Of a DNA stretch of 14,368 nucleotides, positions 13,025-14,368 are shown piece after piece. The position numbers were made by a program, and so were the translations under genes. Position 1 is the first letter of the stretch. Every line of letters starts with the position of its first letter. This DNA comes from CAZVAR01 sp964625225. Its GTDB lineage: Bacteria > Pseudomonadota > Alphaproteobacteria > JAJUGE01. Where the stretch lies: contig CAZVAR010000099.1 in the NCBI GenBank assembly GCA_964625225.1, positions 1 to 14,368 on the forward strand, in the 5' to 3' direction. The notes beneath the pieces are model-generated. The model was not told where the DNA came from. It was given only the letters and a program-made list of their open reading frames with translations, and made no database searches.

Positions 13025-14368
13025 CTACGCCCCCTCCGCCCGGAACGACACGAGCTCCACCCCCTCCTCGACCAGATCGCCGACGGCGAAGGCGAGGCGC
13101 TCCACGATGCCGTCGGCGGGGGCGACGATCGTGTGCTCCATCTTCATGGCCTCCAGGACGATCAGCGGGGTGCCGCGCCTGACCCGTTCGCCTTCGGTCG
13201 CCAGCACCCGCACCACCTTGCCCGGCATCGGCGCGGTGAGATGGCCGCCGGAAACGTCCTGGGCGGCCGCCGCGGCGCCGGGGTCGTAGGGCACGACGCG
13301 GTGGACCTTGCCGCCGGCCATGACCAGCAGCCCCCCACTCTCCTCCAATACGGTCGCCGTCATCCGGCGGCCGCCGAGGTCGACCACCAACGTGCCGGTC
13401 TCGCTCAGTTGAGCCGCCAGGTCGAGGGCACCGCCGGGAAGCCCCAACCGCCAACCGCCCTTGCGGTACGAGACCCTCACGGTGACCGTCTCTCCTCCGT
13501 CCCGGAAATGCAGCAAATCGTCCTCGGTACCGTTGAGCCGCCAGCCGTCGACGGAATGCCAGGGCGACCAGGGATCGGCCGACCGGAGCGCCGCCGCCGC
13601 GGCGTCACGTGCTCGGCGCGCCAGCGTCCAGGCGGCGGCGAGCGCCAGCGCCTCGTCCGACAGCGGCTCCCCTTTCGGCGACAGGTCGGCGGCATAGCGC
13701 TCGATGAAGCCGGTATCGACCTCACCGGCGGCGAAAGCCGGATGCGCCACGATCTCGGTGAGGAACGCGCGGTTGGTGACGACGCCGGCCACCTCCACCG
13801 CGGCCAGCGCCTGGCGCAGGCGGCGCAGCGCGGCCGGGCGGTCGCGGTCCCAGACGACGAGCTTGGCGATCATCGGGTCGTAATAGACGGTAATCGCGTC
13901 GCCTTCGCGCACGCCACTGTCCACCCGCACATGCGGGCCCTCCTCCGGCAGGCGCAGATGGCGCAGCCGGCCGGTCTGCGGCAGGAAGTTGCGGGCGGGA
14001 TCCTCGGCATAGAGCCGGACCTCGATGGCCGCTCCGGTCGCGCGGATTTCGTCCTGCCGCACGGGCAGCGGCTCACCCGCCGCGACACGGAGCTGCCACT
14101 CGACCAGGTCGAAACCGGTGATCATCTCGGTCACCGGATGCTCNNNNNNNNNNAGGCGCGTGTTCATCTCGATGAAGTAGAAGGCGCCGCTGCGGTCGAG
14201 CAGGAACTCCACGGTGCCCGCGCCGCTATAGCCGATCGCGCGGGCGGCGGCGACCGCGGCCTCGGCCATAGCGCGGCGGACCGGCTCCGGGACGTGCGGC
14301 GCCGGCGCCTCCTCGATCACCTTCTGATGGCGGCGCTGGATGGAGCAGTCGCGCTCGAACAGATGCAC
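13025..14368 (-). CDS. mccA: Methylcrotonyl-CoA carboxylase, biotin-carrying (alpha) subunit, N-terminus beyond the right edge
   Basis: Carboxylates biotin for conversion of 3-methylcrotonyl-CoA to 3-methylglutaconyl-CoA in leucine breakdown. About 447 C-terminal residues are present of an expected 650-670; the first codon in the window is internal. VHLFERDCSIQRRHQKVIEEAPAP and MNTRL...EHPVTEMITG mark the biotin carboxylase domain. A biotin-carboxylase C-terminal region (RLYAEDPARNFLPQTG) follows, then a BT-like domain with ADPWSPWHSVDGWRLNG, typical of the methylcrotonyl rather than the propionyl enzyme. The biotinyl domain ends with EAMKMEH, the biotinylated Lys being encoded at 13142-13144. 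A 10-N run at 14144-14153 replaces what should be LQV before EHPV, implying about 7 missing bases. The stop is TAG at 13025-13027. An acyl-CoA partner subunit (mccB) would be expected upstream, outside the window. Confidence 0.93.
   Translation of the reverse strand: MHLFERDCSIQRRHQKVIEEAPAPHVPEPVRRAMAEAAVAAARAIGYSGAGTVEFLLDRSGAFYFIEMNTRXXXXEHPVTEMITGFDLVEWQLRVAAGEPLPVRQDEIRATGAAIEVRLYAEDPARNFLPQTGRLRHLRLPEEGPHVRVDSGVREGDAITVYYDPMIAKLVVWDRDRPAALRRLRQALAAVEVAGVVTNRAFLTEIVAHPAFAAGEVDTGFIERYAADLSPKGEPLSDEALALAAAWTLARRARDAAAAALRSADPWSPWHSVDGWRLNGTEDDLLHFRDGGETVTVRVSYRKGGWRLGLPGGALDLAAQLSETGTLVVDLGGRRMTATVLEESGGLLVMAGGKVHRVVPYDPGAAAAAQDVSGGHLTAPMPGKVVRVLATEGERVRRGTPLIVLEAMKMEHTIVAPADGIVERLAFAVGDLVEEGVELVSFRAEGA
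14144..14153. other. Assembly gap (10 N)
   Basis: Ten Ns lie inside the biotin carboxylase domain. The family sequence here is NTRLQVEHPVTE, which needs 7 bases between the known flanks, not 10. The frame stays open because the difference is three. The gap size is nominal. Confidence 0.95.

Overview
The window is high-GC DNA (roughly two thirds or more G+C by eye). It fits a draft genome or metagenome-assembled genome of an alphaproteobacterium, most likely in or near the Rhodospirillales. Three things support this: the prs-rplY-pth-ychF gene order, a PhyR general-stress regulator with an EcfG-type promoter motif, and high-GC codon use on both strands. Two runs of exactly 10 N (3716-3725 and 14144-14153) look like nominal scaffold gaps. 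Each lies inside a gene whose protein continues across it, and in both cases family sequence suggests only about 6-7 bases are really missing.

Layout. (1) 1-3292, plus strand: the 3' part of prs, then rplY (L25/Ctc), pth and ychF, a housekeeping nucleotide and translation block. ychF ends tail-to-tail on the next operon, both stop codons lying in one CTAG. (2) 5375-3289, minus strand: a tight three-gene operon of a PaiB-like FMN-binding protein, a DUF1835 protein and an isoprenylcysteine-methyltransferase-like membrane protein. A near-consensus sigma-70 promoter lies about 220 bp upstream of it. Between promoter and first gene is a G/C-skewed tandem repeat of about 10 bp period, the oddest sequence in the window. 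(3) 5865-6533, plus strand: a dienelactone hydrolase family protein. (4) 6809-7603, plus strand: phyR, preceded by an EcfG-type (GGAAC-N17-CGTT) promoter and a separate extended -10 promoter. No nepR or ecfG is found beside it. (5) 12885-7718, minus strand: a probable operon of an SLC13-type anion permease, a bifunctional class II aldolase/short-chain dehydrogenase, a glyoxalase-fold (VOC) protein and a 2OG-Fe(II) oxygenase. (6) 14368-13025, minus strand: the C-terminal part of the methylcrotonyl-CoA carboxylase biotin-carrying subunit (leucine breakdown), cut by the right edge.

How they work together. Block 1 supplies PRPP, a 5S rRNA-binding ribosomal protein, recycling of peptidyl-tRNA and a translation-associated ATPase. 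PhyR would switch on the alphaproteobacterial general stress response, and its own EcfG-type promoter implies positive feedback. Block 5 looks like uptake plus cleavage and oxidation of an organic, probably acidic, substrate; the substrate cannot be told from sequence. Most of the window is ordinary chromosome. I see no CRISPR array, rRNA, tRNA, insertion sequence or phage gene. The parts worth a second look are the repeat leader at 5402-5530, the phyR control region and the uncharacterised permease-aldolase operon.
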